Positions 1 through 7,979 are shown, counted from the stretch's first letter. The stretch is DNA of 64,000 nt from Candidatus Lightella neohaematopini (GCA_025728315.1 JAOBJW010000002.1:47041-111040); one strand, 5' to 3'. Notes: generated by a model from the sequence alone, not told the origin. Translations and numbers: made by a program.

Positions 1-153
1 ATGTACAATCAATTATCTGTAAAAGTATTAAATATAGGATTACCAGATTTATTTATTAATCACGGTGATCAAAAACAAATACAAATTAATTTAGGTTTAG
101 ATAGTATAGGTATATATAAAAAAATTAATAATTGGTTAAATAAAGTTTTCTGA
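1..153 (+). CDS. dxs: 1-deoxy-D-xylulose-5-phosphate synthase, C-terminal end (partial)
   Basis: The frame is open from the first base and ends at TGA 151-153, giving the last 50 residues of DXS. They align with the E. coli C-terminus: VLNIGLPD, then HGDQ, LGLD and a final INNWL segment. DXS condenses pyruvate and glyceraldehyde 3-phosphate, the first step of the MEP isoprenoid pathway, and its product also feeds thiamine and pyridoxal synthesis. The ATG at base 1 is an internal Met, not the start; the catalytic domains lie before the window. The gene converges on pgpA and overlaps its end by 18 bases. In E. coli dxs also lies near pgpA on the opposite strand. Confidence 0.9.
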   Translation: MYNQLSVKVLNIGLPDLFINHGDQKQIQINLGLDSIGIYKKINNWLNKVF

Positions 154-591
154 TAAAAAAATAATACTAATAGTTATTAACGCAGCTAACACATCATCAG
201 CTATAATACCAAAACCATTATTTATACTATTTAAGTAACTTATTGGCCATGGTTTAATAATATCTAATATTCTAAATAAAAATATACTAGATAGTATTTC
301 TATAAAAGATTTATTAGGTAATAATAAAATTATTATTCCAGTACCAACAAATTCATCTAATACAATTGAATAGTGATCCTTAATACTAGAATAGTTATTA
401 ACAATATGACAAAATAATATACTTAATATAATTATTGTTATTAATTCTAATATATTAATAGGTATAATATAGTACCATACTATACTACTAATAATAGTAG
501 TTATAGTACCAGAACATGGTAAGTATCCTATACCGAAACCAATAACAATAATATATAATAACTTATATACATACACTATTATAAAATTCAT
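136..591 (-). CDS. pgpA: Phosphatidylglycerophosphatase A
   Basis: Small integral membrane protein of 151 residues (about 170 in E. coli) that dephosphorylates phosphatidylglycerol phosphate, the step after PgsA, whose gene lies near 6.1 kb. Visible family features are the N-terminal [12 protein letters not shown] segment, the acidic LDEFVGTG motif around residue 80, [11 protein letters not shown] near 107 and a terminal NGFGIIADD motif, with several hydrophobic segments between. It is the last gene of the minus-strand run ribD-ribH-nusB-thiL-pgpA, the E. coli order, and its last 18 bases overlap the end of dxs. The family match is secure; activity is inferred. Confidence 0.92.
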   Translation of the reverse strand: MNFIIVYVYKLLYIIVIGFGIGYLPCSGTITTIISSIVWYYIIPINILELITIIILSILFCHIVNNYSSIKDHYSIVLDEFVGTGIIILLLPNKSFIEILSSIFLFRILDIIKPWPISYLNSINNGFGIIADDVLAALITISIIFLSENFI

Positions 592-617
592 TTACCCAAA
601 AAAAATAAGTTAATTTT

Positions 618-1592
618 TTAATTAAAATGATCATATCCTAATGGATTTTTTAGAAATTTACTATTATAATTCAGTAATAATAACTTTTTTCCTATATAAG
701 GAATAATTTTTCCAATATAAGTAATTTTAGTATTTTTATTTAATTTATACAATAAGTTAATATTATTTTTATTAATAGTAAAACATAATTCATAATCTTC
801 ACTATTACATACTAAATTTAGTGCATCATTATAATTAACATATTTTTTTAGTTTTTTAGATAATGGAAGATGATTAAGATATATTTTAGCACTATATTTA
901 GTATTGATTAGCATGCTGTATATTTCTTTTAAAATACCATCAGAAATATCAGTAGCAGAATTAGCAATAATTCTAATTTTTTTACTAAATTCTAATGGTG
1001 GTCTAGGTCTTAGATGTTTATTTATAAAATAAAGTTTATGTTTTATATTTAAAATTTTAATATTATTTTTTAATATTTCTAATCCATAAGCACTATCTCC
1101 AAGTGTACCAGTGACATAAATCATATCATTGATATTTATATTAGATTTAGTTAACTGTTTATTTATTGGTACAATTCCATATATAGTTGCTGTAATACTT
1201 AATAGCTTACCTTTACTAAGATCACCACCTATTAAATAAATATTATAGTAATTTAATTGTTTAAATAATTCATTACTAAATAAAGATAACCAGTATTCAT
1301 TATATTTTGGTAATATTAAAGATATAGTAATCCATTTTGGTTTAGCCCCCATAGCCATTATATCACTTATATTAACAACTACTATTTTATATCCTAAATC
1401 ACTTGGATTAGTATTAGGTAAAAAATGTATCCCAGACACTAATGAATTAGTACTTATCGCAATAAAATATTTATTGCTATCAACAGATAATAATGCACAA
1501 TCATCTCCAATACCAAGTTTAATACAGTTATCATTTATTTTTTTTTTAAAAAATCGATTTATAATATAAAATTCATTTATGACATTTTTCAT
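618..1592 (-). CDS. thiL: Thiamine-monophosphate kinase
   Basis: ATP-dependent kinase converting thiamine monophosphate to thiamine diphosphate. The 324 residues match the E. coli length of about 325. Family motifs are IGDDCALL near residue 28, VNISDIMAMGA near 75, GGDLSKGK near 122, a VTGTLGDSA segment and ATDISDGI near 215. It sits between nusB and pgpA as in E. coli. An uninterrupted run of ten T (1538-1547), read as A10 in the mRNA, codes for a Lys triplet near residue 17 and keeps the frame. Because ThiL only completes the cofactor, it fits either full synthesis or salvage of thiamine phosphate. Confidence 0.95.
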   Translation of the reverse strand: MKNVINEFYIINRFFKKKINDNCIKLGIGDDCALLSVDSNKYFIAISTNSLVSGIHFLPNTNPSDLGYKIVVVNISDIMAMGAKPKWITISLILPKYNEYWLSLFSNELFKQLNYYNIYLIGGDLSKGKLLSITATIYGIVPINKQLTKSNININDMIYVTGTLGDSAYGLEILKNNIKILNIKHKLYFINKHLRPRPPLEFSKKIRIIANSATDISDGILKEIYSMLINTKYSAKIYLNHLPLSKKLKKYVNYNDALNLVCNSEDYELCFTINKNNINLLYKLNKNTKITYIGKIIPYIGKKLLLLNYNSKFLKNPLGYDHFN

Positions 1593-1611
1593 TTAATTAA
1601 AAAATACGTGA

Positions 1612-2013
1612 TTATTTTTTTATATTAATTTTATTAATAATTTTATCTAGTACACCATTAATAAATTTATAACTACCATTAGTACCAAAAATCTTAGTTA
1701 ACTCAATAGCTTCATTAATTACTACTTTATATGGTATATAACTATGATATATTAGTTCGAATATAGCAATTCTTAATATTGTGTGTTCTATATAATCTAA
1801 TTTATTAATATCTCGCGATAAATAAGGTAACATAACATTATCTAATTTATTATAGTTCGTTAGTACTCCTAAATATAATTTATAAAAATAAGTTACATCA
1901 ACAATTGATTTATTTAATTTAAAAATAAAATTATTATTTACATTGTTCACTATTTTTAGAGAATATAATGCTTGTAATGCTCTTATTCTTGCTTTACGAC
2001 GATTTTGTTTCAA
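1612..2013 (-). CDS. nusB: Transcription antitermination factor NusB
   Basis: NusB binds boxA RNA together with ribosomal protein S10 and supports antitermination of rRNA operons. The 133 residues (139 in E. coli) start with an Arg/Lys-rich segment and the family signature RIRALQALYS. Later come YIEHTILRIAIFEL and the conserved PYKVVINEAIELTK, IFG and FINGVLDKI near the end. The gene lies 13 bases downstream of ribH and 19 upstream of thiL on the minus strand, so it is probably co-transcribed with the riboflavin genes as in E. coli. An antisense open frame at 1968-2222 is a shadow. Confidence 0.94.
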   Translation of the reverse strand: MKQNRRKARIRALQALYSLKIVNNVNNNFIFKLNKSIVDVTYFYKLYLGVLTNYNKLDNVMLPYLSRDINKLDYIEHTILRIAIFELIYHSYIPYKVVINEAIELTKIFGTNGSYKFINGVLDKIINKINIKK

Positions 2014-2026
2014 AAATTACCTTATT

Positions 2027-2497
2027 TTATTTTAAATCATATATTAAGTTTATCATTTCTAATGTTGTTAATGCTATTTCTACACCTTTATTATTTAATT
2101 TTATACCAGATCTTTTAACAGCTTGTTCTATATTGTTAGTAGTTAGTATACCAAAGGTTATTGGTATAATATTATTTACTGATATTTCTGATAATCTAGA
2201 TATACACTCATTAACAATATAGTAATGATGATTTGTTTCTCCTTTTATTACTGTTCCCAGTGTTACTATAGCTTGATATTTATTTATATGCACTAATTTA
2301 TTAGTAATTATAGGTATTTCATATACTCCAGGAACCCAAACAACAGTAATATTATTTTCTCTCATATTACCTACACGTATTAATGTATTAATTACTCCAT
2401 CTAATAAATTATTATTTATAGATTTGTTAAAACGTGATACAATTACAGCTACGTTAGTTTTATCATTAACTATAGTCTTAGCTTCTATTACATTCAT
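2027..2497 (-). CDS. ribH: 6,7-dimethyl-8-ribityllumazine synthase
   Basis: Lumazine synthase, the penultimate enzyme of riboflavin synthesis. It joins 5-amino-6-ribitylaminouracil with 3,4-dihydroxy-2-butanone 4-phosphate. The 156 residues equal the E. coli length. Visible motifs are VAVIVSRFN near residue 17, VWVPGVYEIP near 53, the substrate loop LGTVIKGETNHHYYI with the catalytic His pair near 88, and PITFGILTT near 112. The start lies inside the end of ribD, overlapping by 20 bases, which suggests translational coupling. RibD and RibE are also in the window; ribA, ribB and ribF are not. Confidence 0.96.
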   Translation of the reverse strand: MNVIEAKTIVNDKTNVAVIVSRFNKSINNNLLDGVINTLIRVGNMRENNITVVWVPGVYEIPIITNKLVHINKYQAIVTLGTVIKGETNHHYYIVNECISRLSEISVNNIIPITFGILTTNNIEQAVKRSGIKLNNKGVEIALTTLEMINLIYDLK

Positions 2498-3647
2498 TAT
2501 TATTCTCTCTTTTTTTATATGATTTATTAGGTGCTAAACGAATTCTAATATCTATTCCAATTTTTTTTACATCTAAAATTTTAAATTTTATTATTTTATA
2601 ATCGTTATATTTTTGGTTTATATTAAATAACGAACTAGCATTTGCACCTATTATTGTAGGTGATTGATATAGTATAAATTCATCTATTAATTCTTTCTTA
2701 ATTAAAATACTAGATAATGTTGATCCAGCTTCTACAAAAACTCTATTTATTTCATTTTTACCTAAATATACTAGTAATTCAAATAAATCTAAATAAATTT
2801 TATTATTTTTTAAATATGTAGGTAAAACAACTTGTTTAATTTTTGGTAACTTTAATAAGTTATCATTAATAATAGATCTTATTAACCAAGTTACTTTATT
2901 ATCTGTAATTACATTAAAATTCTCATTTATACGATTATTAACATCAATAATTACTCTAATAGGATCTTTAATATACTTAGTAGGATAAATATTTTTTATA
3001 TATTTAGGTAATAATGATTTACGTACTGTTAATCTTGGATTATCAACTATAACTGTTGATGAAGTAGATAAAATTACATTGCTTTTTGCTCTAAAAATCT
3101 GTACATCTTGTCTTGATTTAGTAGAAGTAATCCATTTTTTTTTATTAAAAACATAATTAACACGTCCATCTAATGATGATGCTAATTTTAAACTTACCCA
3201 AGGAATACCGGTATGAATTCTTTTAAAAAAATCATAATTAAGTTTTTCTGCTTCATCCAACATATAACCGTATTCTACTAAAATTCCATGGCTTCTTAAT
3301 TTATTAAATCCTTTACCAGATACTTTTGGGTTAGGATCAAGAGTAGCAGCTATTACTTTAAATACTTTACTTTTTATTAGAGCATCTGTACAAGGTGGTG
3401 TCTTATTATAATAGTTACATGGTTCTAAAGTAACGTAAACAGTAGAACCATATGCGTATTTACCAGCCATCATTAATGCATTTATTTCTGCATGATTACC
3501 ACCATAGTATTGGTGATAACCTTCACCAACAATATTATTATCTTTTACTATGACACATCCGACATTTGGATTAGAAAATGTAGAAAATTTACCTAACTTA
3601 GCTAATTTAAACGCACGAGAAAGATATATTTTGTCCTGATTATTCAT
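2478..3647 (-). CDS. ribD: Bifunctional riboflavin deaminase/reductase RibD
   Basis: Two-domain enzyme performing the second and third steps of the pyrimidine branch of riboflavin synthesis. The N-terminal deaminase domain (about 1-145) has the zinc site NHAEINA and PCNYYNKTPPC. The C-terminal reductase domain (about 146-370) shows VSLKLASSLDGR, ITSTKSRQDV, DNPRLTVR and VEAGSTL. At 389 residues it is somewhat longer than the E. coli protein (367), mainly from low-complexity Asn/Lys/Ile insertions and a charged tail. It overlaps yajC by 8 bases and ribH by 20. In E. coli, nrdR precedes ribD; here yajC does, so the intervening genes were deleted. Confidence 0.95.
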   Translation of the reverse strand: MNNQDKIYLSRAFKLAKLGKFSTFSNPNVGCVIVKDNNIVGEGYHQYYGGNHAEINALMMAGKYAYGSTVYVTLEPCNYYNKTPPCTDALIKSKVFKVIAATLDPNPKVSGKGFNKLRSHGILVEYGYMLDEAEKLNYDFFKRIHTGIPWVSLKLASSLDGRVNYVFNKKKWITSTKSRQDVQIFRAKSNVILSTSSTVIVDNPRLTVRKSLLPKYIKNIYPTKYIKDPIRVIIDVNNRINENFNVITDNKVTWLIRSIINDNLLKLPKIKQVVLPTYLKNNKIYLDLFELLVYLGKNEINRVFVEAGSTLSSILIKKELIDEFILYQSPTIIGANASSLFNINQKYNDYKIIKFKILDVKKIGIDIRIRLAPNKSYKKRENNNECNRS

Positions 3648-4041
3648 TATTTTTTTTATCTAATTTAGGTTTATTACTGATTATTTTTGTTAAATCATTA
3701 TTAAGTAAATTTACTGTACCTTTAGGTAAAATAATAGAAATATAATCTAATTTAATAATTACTTTATTATTATCCGTAAGTAATAATAATGCATATCCAT
3801 TATTAGTTTTTTCTAACACTACTCCTATCAAACCACCACTAGTCATAATTTCATCACCACTTTTAACACTATTAATTAATATTTTATGTGATTTTATACG
3901 TTTTTGTTGAGGTCTTATAATCATAAAATAAAATATTAATACAAAAATGAATAGCATTAACAAAATTGAATAAGGATTACTAGATGATTGTGAATAGTTG
4001 CTATAATTAACTGTAAGTATTTCATTTATAAAATTGTTCAT
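3640..4041 (-). CDS. yajC: Sec translocon accessory subunit YajC
   Basis: Small inner-membrane partner of SecDF in the holotranslocon. After a polar N-terminal stretch of about 24 residues comes one membrane helix (about 25-44) and the hallmark IIRPQQKRIKSH at its cytoplasmic end. A compact domain follows with SGDEIMTSGG, a GVVLEK strand and VIIKLDYISIILPKGT. The 133 residues exceed the 110 of E. coli because of an Asn-rich N-terminus and Lys-rich tail. In E. coli secD and secF follow yajC; here ribD follows directly, so secDF are either elsewhere or lost. Confidence 0.92.
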   Translation of the reverse strand: MNNFINEILTVNYSNYSQSSSNPYSILLMLFIFVLIFYFMIIRPQQKRIKSHKILINSVKSGDEIMTSGGLIGVVLEKTNNGYALLLLTDNNKVIIKLDYISIILPKGTVNLLNNDLTKIISNKPKLDKKNNE

Positions 4042-4216
4042 CTAAAATATCTTTTTAATTTACTAAACGTTATATTAACAATTTACATTATTATAATTAA
4101 AGTAATAATTTGATTATTATACTATGCAAATATTATAAAACAATATAATAAGTATTAATTTATTATTTTAATGTGTTAAAAAAATATTTAATATATCATT
4201 ACATTAATATATGTGT

Positions 4217-4250
4217 TATAATCTAATCCGGTTAAAATATTTATGGAGGA
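4217..4250 (+). promoter_or_regulatory. Predicted promoter -10 and strong ribosome binding site of the peroxiredoxin gene
   Basis: A perfect TATAAT (4217-4222) preceded by TGT forms an extended -10 element, with no convincing -35 box 17 bases upstream. GGAGGA (4245-4250) lies 6 bases before the ATG, one of the best Shine-Dalgarno sequences in the window. The same nine bases, TGTTATAAT, recur upstream of yccA. Function is inferred from sequence only. Confidence 0.55.
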
Positions 4251-4256
4251 TAAATT

Positions 4257-4856
4257 ATGTTAGTTACAAAAATAGCACCTAATTTCACAGCTCCAGCTGT
4301 ATTAAAGGATGGAACAATAATTAATAATTTTAATTTGTATGAATATATTAGTAATAAATATGCTGTTATATTTTTTTGGCCAATGGACTTTACTTTTGTA
4401 TGTCCGTCTGAATTAATTTCTTTTAATAAGCGTTATATAGAGTTTAAGCAACGTGATGTAAAGATAGTTGGTATATCTACAGATTCTGTGTTTTCACATA
4501 GCACATGGCGTTCTATGTCCATTAATAATGGAGGAATATTTAAAATTAATTATCCAATGGTTTCTGATATAAAAAGAAGTATTATAAAATCTTATGAAGT
4601 AGAACATCCAGAGTTAGGTGTGGCATTAAGAGGAACTTTTATATTAGATAAGGACAGTATTATTCGTCATCAATCTATAAATGATTTACCCATAGGTAGA
4701 AATATAGATGAAATAATAAGATTTATTGATGCTTTTAAACATCATGAAATTAACGGTCAAGTTTGTCCTGCTCAATGGCAAATAGGAAAAAACACAATTG
4801 AACCAACTAAAGATGGTATTAGTACTTATTTAAGTAATAATATTAATGATTTATAA
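4257..4856 (+). CDS. Typical 2-Cys peroxiredoxin (AhpC/TSA family)
   Basis: Thiol peroxidase of 199 residues that reduces hydrogen peroxide and organic peroxides. The peroxidatic Cys49 lies in FTFVCPSE and the resolving Cys170 in GQVCPAQW, so both cysteines are present. LRGTFILD around 124-131 and the RNIDEIIR segment are also typical. The protein resembles the tsaA-type peroxiredoxin of Buchnera more than E. coli AhpC. An extended -10 promoter and strong Shine-Dalgarno precede it and a hairpin terminator follows, so it is probably a monocistronic, well-expressed gene. The electron donor may be the thioredoxin system (trxB is at 14 kb), since no ahpF is seen; that is inference. Confidence 0.93.
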   Translation: MLVTKIAPNFTAPAVLKDGTIINNFNLYEYISNKYAVIFFWPMDFTFVCPSELISFNKRYIEFKQRDVKIVGISTDSVFSHSTWRSMSINNGGIFKINYPMVSDIKRSIIKSYEVEHPELGVALRGTFILDKDSIIRHQSINDLPIGRNIDEIIRFIDAFKHHEINGQVCPAQWQIGKNTIEPTKDGISTYLSNNINDL

Positions 4857-4909
4857 TTTATTTTCTATTAATATGATTAACTAAAATTACATAATTATTT
4901 TACGACTTT

Positions 4910-4943
4910 AGACCTTACTACATTATAGTAAGGTCTTTTGTTA
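4910..4943 (+). terminator. Rho-independent terminator after the peroxiredoxin gene
   Basis: Perfect 11-base-pair inverted repeat AGACCTTACTA / TAGTAAGGTCT (4910-4920 and 4926-4936) with loop CATTA, followed by TTTTGTTA. It is the most GC-rich hairpin of any intergenic region here and lies 54 bases after the stop codon. On the opposite strand no T-run follows, so it acts in the plus direction. Confidence 0.8.
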
Positions 4944-4980
4944 TTAAAAGATTTAAAATATTTAAAATAACTTAAAATTT

Positions 4981-5901
4981 ATGTTAAATTTATTTAAAAT
5001 TTTATTAATTACTATTTTAATAACTAAGTTATTCTATAATAATTATCTGTTTGCCACAACATATAAAATTTTTAATCCAAATAGCAGAATTATAGGTAAT
5101 AATATTAATTTTATTATTCCATTAAATAATAAATATTCATTGGAACATTTTTCTGCTAAATTTCAAGTAGGTATAACTAATATGTTAGAAGCAAATCCGA
5201 ATTTAGATGTTTATCTACCTAAATCATGTACTAAAGTAATTATACCTAAAAAAATGATACTACCAGATACTTTACACAAGGGAATCATAATTAATAGCGC
5301 AGAAATGCGTCTATACTTTTTTTTAAAAAATAATAAAGTTATTGTATTTCCTATTGGAATTGGAGAAATAGGTAATGAAACTCCTAGAAATTGGATTACT
5401 TATGTTAAGTATAAAAAAAGTAATCCTATATGGATTCCAACAAAAAATATTAGAGATGAATATATGCGTAATGGACAATGTATACCTAAAATATTTCCTG
5501 CTGGTCCAAGTAATCCAATGGGATTATTTGCTTTGTATCTTGGTAATTATTATGCTATACATGGAACTAATAGTAAATTTGGAATTGGTTTAAGAATTAG
5601 TCATGGTTGTGTACGTTTAAGAGATAATGATATTAAATTTTTATTTAAAAATGTTCCTGTAGGTACTAGAGTACAATTTATTAATGAACCAATAAAAATT
5701 ACTAAGGAACCAAATAATATGATATATTTAGAAGTACATCAACCATTATCTTCTAATAAAAGAGAATTTATGTCAAAAAAAATACTACCAATTAAAATAA
5801 ATGAATATATTAAAAAATTTATAGTGAATAATCATGTAAATATAAAAAAATTTAATAATGAATTAAATAGAAGATCTGGTATACCAATAATAATTAATTA
5901 A
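4981..5901 (+). CDS. L,D-transpeptidase (ErfK/YbiS/YcfS type)
   Basis: Secreted YkuD-domain transpeptidase of 306 residues, the size of E. coli YbiS (LdtB), which attaches Braun lipoprotein to peptidoglycan. A signal peptide covers about residues 1-25 (hydrophobic, ending near LFATTY). A LysM-like stretch follows (about 50-95, with ANPNLD and VIIPKKMILPD). The catalytic domain contains YAIHGTNS and the active-site motif SHGCVRLRDND with Cys210. In the same window lpp (36.0 kb) keeps the C-terminal Tyr-Arg-Lys that such enzymes use, so the tethering reaction is plausible. Which E. coli paralogue it descends from cannot be decided. Confidence 0.9.
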   Translation: MLNLFKILLITILITKLFYNNYLFATTYKIFNPNSRIIGNNINFIIPLNNKYSLEHFSAKFQVGITNMLEANPNLDVYLPKSCTKVIIPKKMILPDTLHKGIIINSAEMRLYFFLKNNKVIVFPIGIGEIGNETPRNWITYVKYKKSNPIWIPTKNIRDEYMRNGQCIPKIFPAGPSNPMGLFALYLGNYYAIHGTNSKFGIGLRISHGCVRLRDNDIKFLFKNVPVGTRVQFINEPIKITKEPNNMIYLEVHQPLSSNKREFMSKKILPIKINEYIKKFIVNNHVNIKKFNNELNRRSGIPIIIN

Positions 5902-5917
5902 GATTAAATTTTTAAAA

Positions 5918-6002
5918 TACCCGGGACGAGACTTGAACTCGTATAGCTTTTTAGCTGAGGGATTTTAAGTCCCTTGTGTCTACCAAATTTCACCACCCGG
6001 GC
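5918..6002 (-). tRNA. leuZ: tRNA-Leu(UAA)
   Basis: Complete type II tRNA of 85 bases on the minus strand. The acceptor stem is GCCCGGG/CCCGGGT with discriminator A, the anticodon loop ACTTAAAAT reads UAA, there is a variable arm, and the T-arm has GTTCAAGTC. It lies just after tRNA-Cys and pgsA, as leuZ does in E. coli. Confidence 0.95.
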
Positions 6003-6011
6003 AAATGAAAA

Positions 6012-6083
6012 AGACGTGTCCCAGAATCGAACTGGGATAAACGGATTTGCAATCCGCTACATAAACCATTCTGTCAACACGCC
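6012..6083 (-). tRNA. cysT: tRNA-Cys(GCA)
   Basis: 72-base tRNA on the minus strand. The acceptor GGCGTGT pairs with ACACGTC, the anticodon arm GCGGATTGCAAATCCGT reads GCA, the T-arm carries GTTCGATTC, and the discriminator is T, which is typical of tRNA-Cys. It sits between pgsA and tRNA-Leu(UAA). The glyW tRNA that precedes cysT in E. coli is missing here. Confidence 0.95.
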
Positions 6084-6132
6084 AAAAATTATACAATTAC
6101 TAATATATATTATATTTTATATTTTAACAATA

Positions 6133-6687
6133 TTAAAATTTTTTATAAAATTCATGTCTAATAATATATAAATATTTTAACATGGAATAAAAAGTTAGTA
6201 TTAATGCAATGTATAGAAAAATTATGCCAATTATTAGTACAGTATAATTATCTGATTGATATAGCAATGTAGTAATAGCAATAATTTGAATTGTAGTTTT
6301 TATCTTACTAATTAAGGTAACAGAAATATTATTATTTTTTCCTAATCTGGCTAACCATTCTCTTAGAGCCGAAATAATAATTTCTCTTGCAATAATTATT
6401 GATGATGGTAATGTAATCAACCAATAATGCAATTGATCAGATATTAATACTAATACTACTGATACCATTACTTTATCAGCGACTGGATCAAGAAAAGCTC
6501 CAAAATTACTTGTTTGTTTCCAACGACGAGCTAAAAATCCATCAAACCAATCAGTAATTGAAGCTAAGATAAATATTATAATACAACATAATCTAGACCA
6601 ACTAAATGGTAAATAAAAAATAAAGATAAATAATGGTGTTACTAATACTCGAAAAACAGTTAACCAAATTGGTATATTAAATTGCAT
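6133..6687 (-). CDS. pgsA: Phosphatidylglycerophosphate synthase
   Basis: CDP-alcohol phosphatidyltransferase of the inner membrane that makes phosphatidylglycerol phosphate from CDP-diacylglycerol and glycerol 3-phosphate. The 184 residues match E. coli PgsA (182). The diagnostic motif is DWFDGFLARRW followed by GAFLDPVADK (about residues 43-70), giving all three catalytic Asp positions. Several membrane helices follow. Together with pgpA (0.1 kb) and gpsA (50 kb), it completes the phosphatidylglycerol branch from dihydroxyacetone phosphate. It is followed by tRNA-Cys and tRNA-Leu(UAA), the order of E. coli. Confidence 0.96.
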   Translation of the reverse strand: MQFNIPIWLTVFRVLVTPLFIFIFYLPFSWSRLCCIIIFILASITDWFDGFLARRWKQTSNFGAFLDPVADKVMVSVVLVLISDQLHYWLITLPSSIIIAREIIISALREWLARLGKNNNISVTLISKIKTTIQIIAITTLLYQSDNYTVLIIGIIFLYIALILTFYSMLKYLYIIRHEFYKKF

Positions 6688-6793
6688 AATATTATATTTA
6701 TTAACTTAAATAAATATAAAGATTAAAAAATAAGTTCTTAGTTAAGAACTATTAACAATAATTTAATTTATTTTAAAATCATATTCCTCATAT

Positions 6794-6866
6794 TGGGTCG
6801 TGTAGGATTCGAACCTACGACCAATTGATTAAGAGTCAATTGCTCTACCAACTGAGCTAACGACCC
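6794..6866 (-). tRNA. tRNA-Lys(CUU)
   Basis: 73-base tRNA on the minus strand with acceptor GGGTCGT/ACGACCC, D-arm AGCTCAGTTGGTAGAGC and T-arm GGTTCGAATCC, all like E. coli tRNA-Lys. The anticodon loop, however, reads CTCTTAA, so the anticodon is CUU and not the usual UUU. A CUU anticodon is expected to read AAG only, while AAA is the dominant Lys codon in this sequence. A separate UUU tRNA must exist elsewhere, or the base is changed or miscalled. Confidence 0.92.
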
Positions 6867-6879
6867 AATAAAATTACAA

Positions 6880-6962
6880 CGGAGGAGTAGAGATTCGAAC
6901 TCTAGAGTATTTCTACTACCGATTTTCAAGACCGGTGCTTTAAACCACTCAGCCACTCCTCC
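6880..6962 (-). tRNA. tRNA-Ser(UGA)
   Basis: 83-base type II tRNA on the minus strand. The acceptor GGAGGAG pairs with CTCCTCC, discriminator G. The anticodon arm CCGGTCTTGAAAATCGG reads UGA, the variable arm is long, and the T-arm has GTTCGAATC. It lies 13 bases upstream of tRNA-Lys(CUU) and is probably in the same transcript. An open frame over both tRNAs is spurious. Confidence 0.95.
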
Positions 6963-7013
6963 AAAAAATTAATATTAATACTAATTTAATTGTAATTAGT
7001 ATTAATCAATTAA

Positions 7014-7042
7014 TTTACAATATCAAAAATTATTGTTATAAT
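7014..7042 (+). promoter_or_regulatory. Predicted sigma-70 promoter of yccA
   Basis: TTTACA (7014-7019) and TATAAT (7037-7042) are separated by 17 bases, and TGT precedes the -10 box, giving an extended -10. This is the best promoter match I found. It predicts a leader of roughly 75-80 bases before the yccA ATG at 7126, which has AGGAG at 7116-7120. Confidence 0.6.
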
Positions 7043-7125
7043 TGTGTAAAATTAATATATTTTATATTACAAACTATAGTACTTAAATTAATTTCACCAA
7101 CATTTACCATAAATTAGGAGCTTTT

Positions 7126-7782
7126 ATGAATCAATTAGTTAAGGATATTTTAATTAATAAGCCTATTCTAAATACTAATAAAGTTTTACGCAATACTTAT
7201 TTTTTATTATTTTTAACATTAGCATTTTCTGGATTTGTAGCTACTATTAGTACAATATATTGTTTGCCTAGTCCTGGTTTATTAGTTGTAATAGTTGGAT
7301 TTTATGGTTTATTATTTTTAACACAAAAATTATCTAATAGTATTTTTGGTATTTTTTCTACATTTGCTTTAACTGGATTTATGGGTTATACTTTAGGTCC
7401 TACTTTAAGTAAGATATTATTTACTGGAGCTAATGATATAATAATTTTATCTTTAATTGGTACTGCATTAATACTATTATTTTGTTCTCTTTATATTTTT
7501 ATAACTAAAAAAAATATGTCATTTTTATCAAGTATAATAATTAGTGGATTTTTATCATTATTTATATTAATTATTATAAATAGTTTTTTTAATTTATCTA
7601 TAGTATCATTAACAATTAGTATTATATTTATTATTTGTTCTTCTACTTCTATATTATGGGAAATAAGTAATATTATTTACGGTGGTGAAACTAATTATAT
7701 TAGAGCAACAATTAGTTTATATGTTTCATTATATAATATATTTGTTAGCTTAATAAGTAGTATTAATCTACTACGTAGATAA
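7126..7782 (+). CDS. yccA: Bax inhibitor-1 family membrane protein YccA
   Basis: Inner-membrane protein of 218 residues with seven predicted hydrophobic segments. Its C-terminus, GGETNYIRATISLYVSLYN followed by IFVSL, is the BI-1/YccA signature. In E. coli YccA is a substrate and modulator of the FtsH protease and can protect SecY from degradation. The usual N-terminal region and the loop containing TGFMGYTLGP are retained, so the gene looks functional. It is transcribed alone from a predicted sigma-70 promoter with a good ribosome binding site. The role in this organism is inferred only from the family. Confidence 0.93.
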   Translation: MNQLVKDILINKPILNTNKVLRNTYFLLFLTLAFSGFVATISTIYCLPSPGLLVVIVGFYGLLFLTQKLSNSIFGIFSTFALTGFMGYTLGPTLSKILFTGANDIIILSLIGTALILLFCSLYIFITKKNMSFLSSIIISGFLSLFILIIINSFFNLSIVSLTISIIFIICSSTSILWEISNIIYGGETNYIRATISLYVSLYNIFVSLISSINLLRR

Positions 7783-7979
7783 AATTAATTTATTATATAA
7801 ATTAAAATTTTAATAAATAATTTTAATTTAATAAAGAAATTTATTAATAGAATTGTCGTAGTGTGTATTAAATTATTTATTAATAATTTATGAGGTTGAT
7901 ATTTTATTTTCATATTACACTTAGTAATTTAAATAATTCAATATTAATATAAGATATTTATTCTGTTTTATATAATTTT

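Noticed and set aside
6768-6956. Open frame of 62 codons on the minus strand
   Set aside because: It lies over tRNA-Lys(CUU) and tRNA-Ser(UGA), and its translation is just tRNA sequence read as protein.
7882-7953. Possible small peptide gene upstream of fabA
   Set aside because: A short ATG frame of about 20 codons with no family resemblance and no good ribosome binding site; expected by chance.
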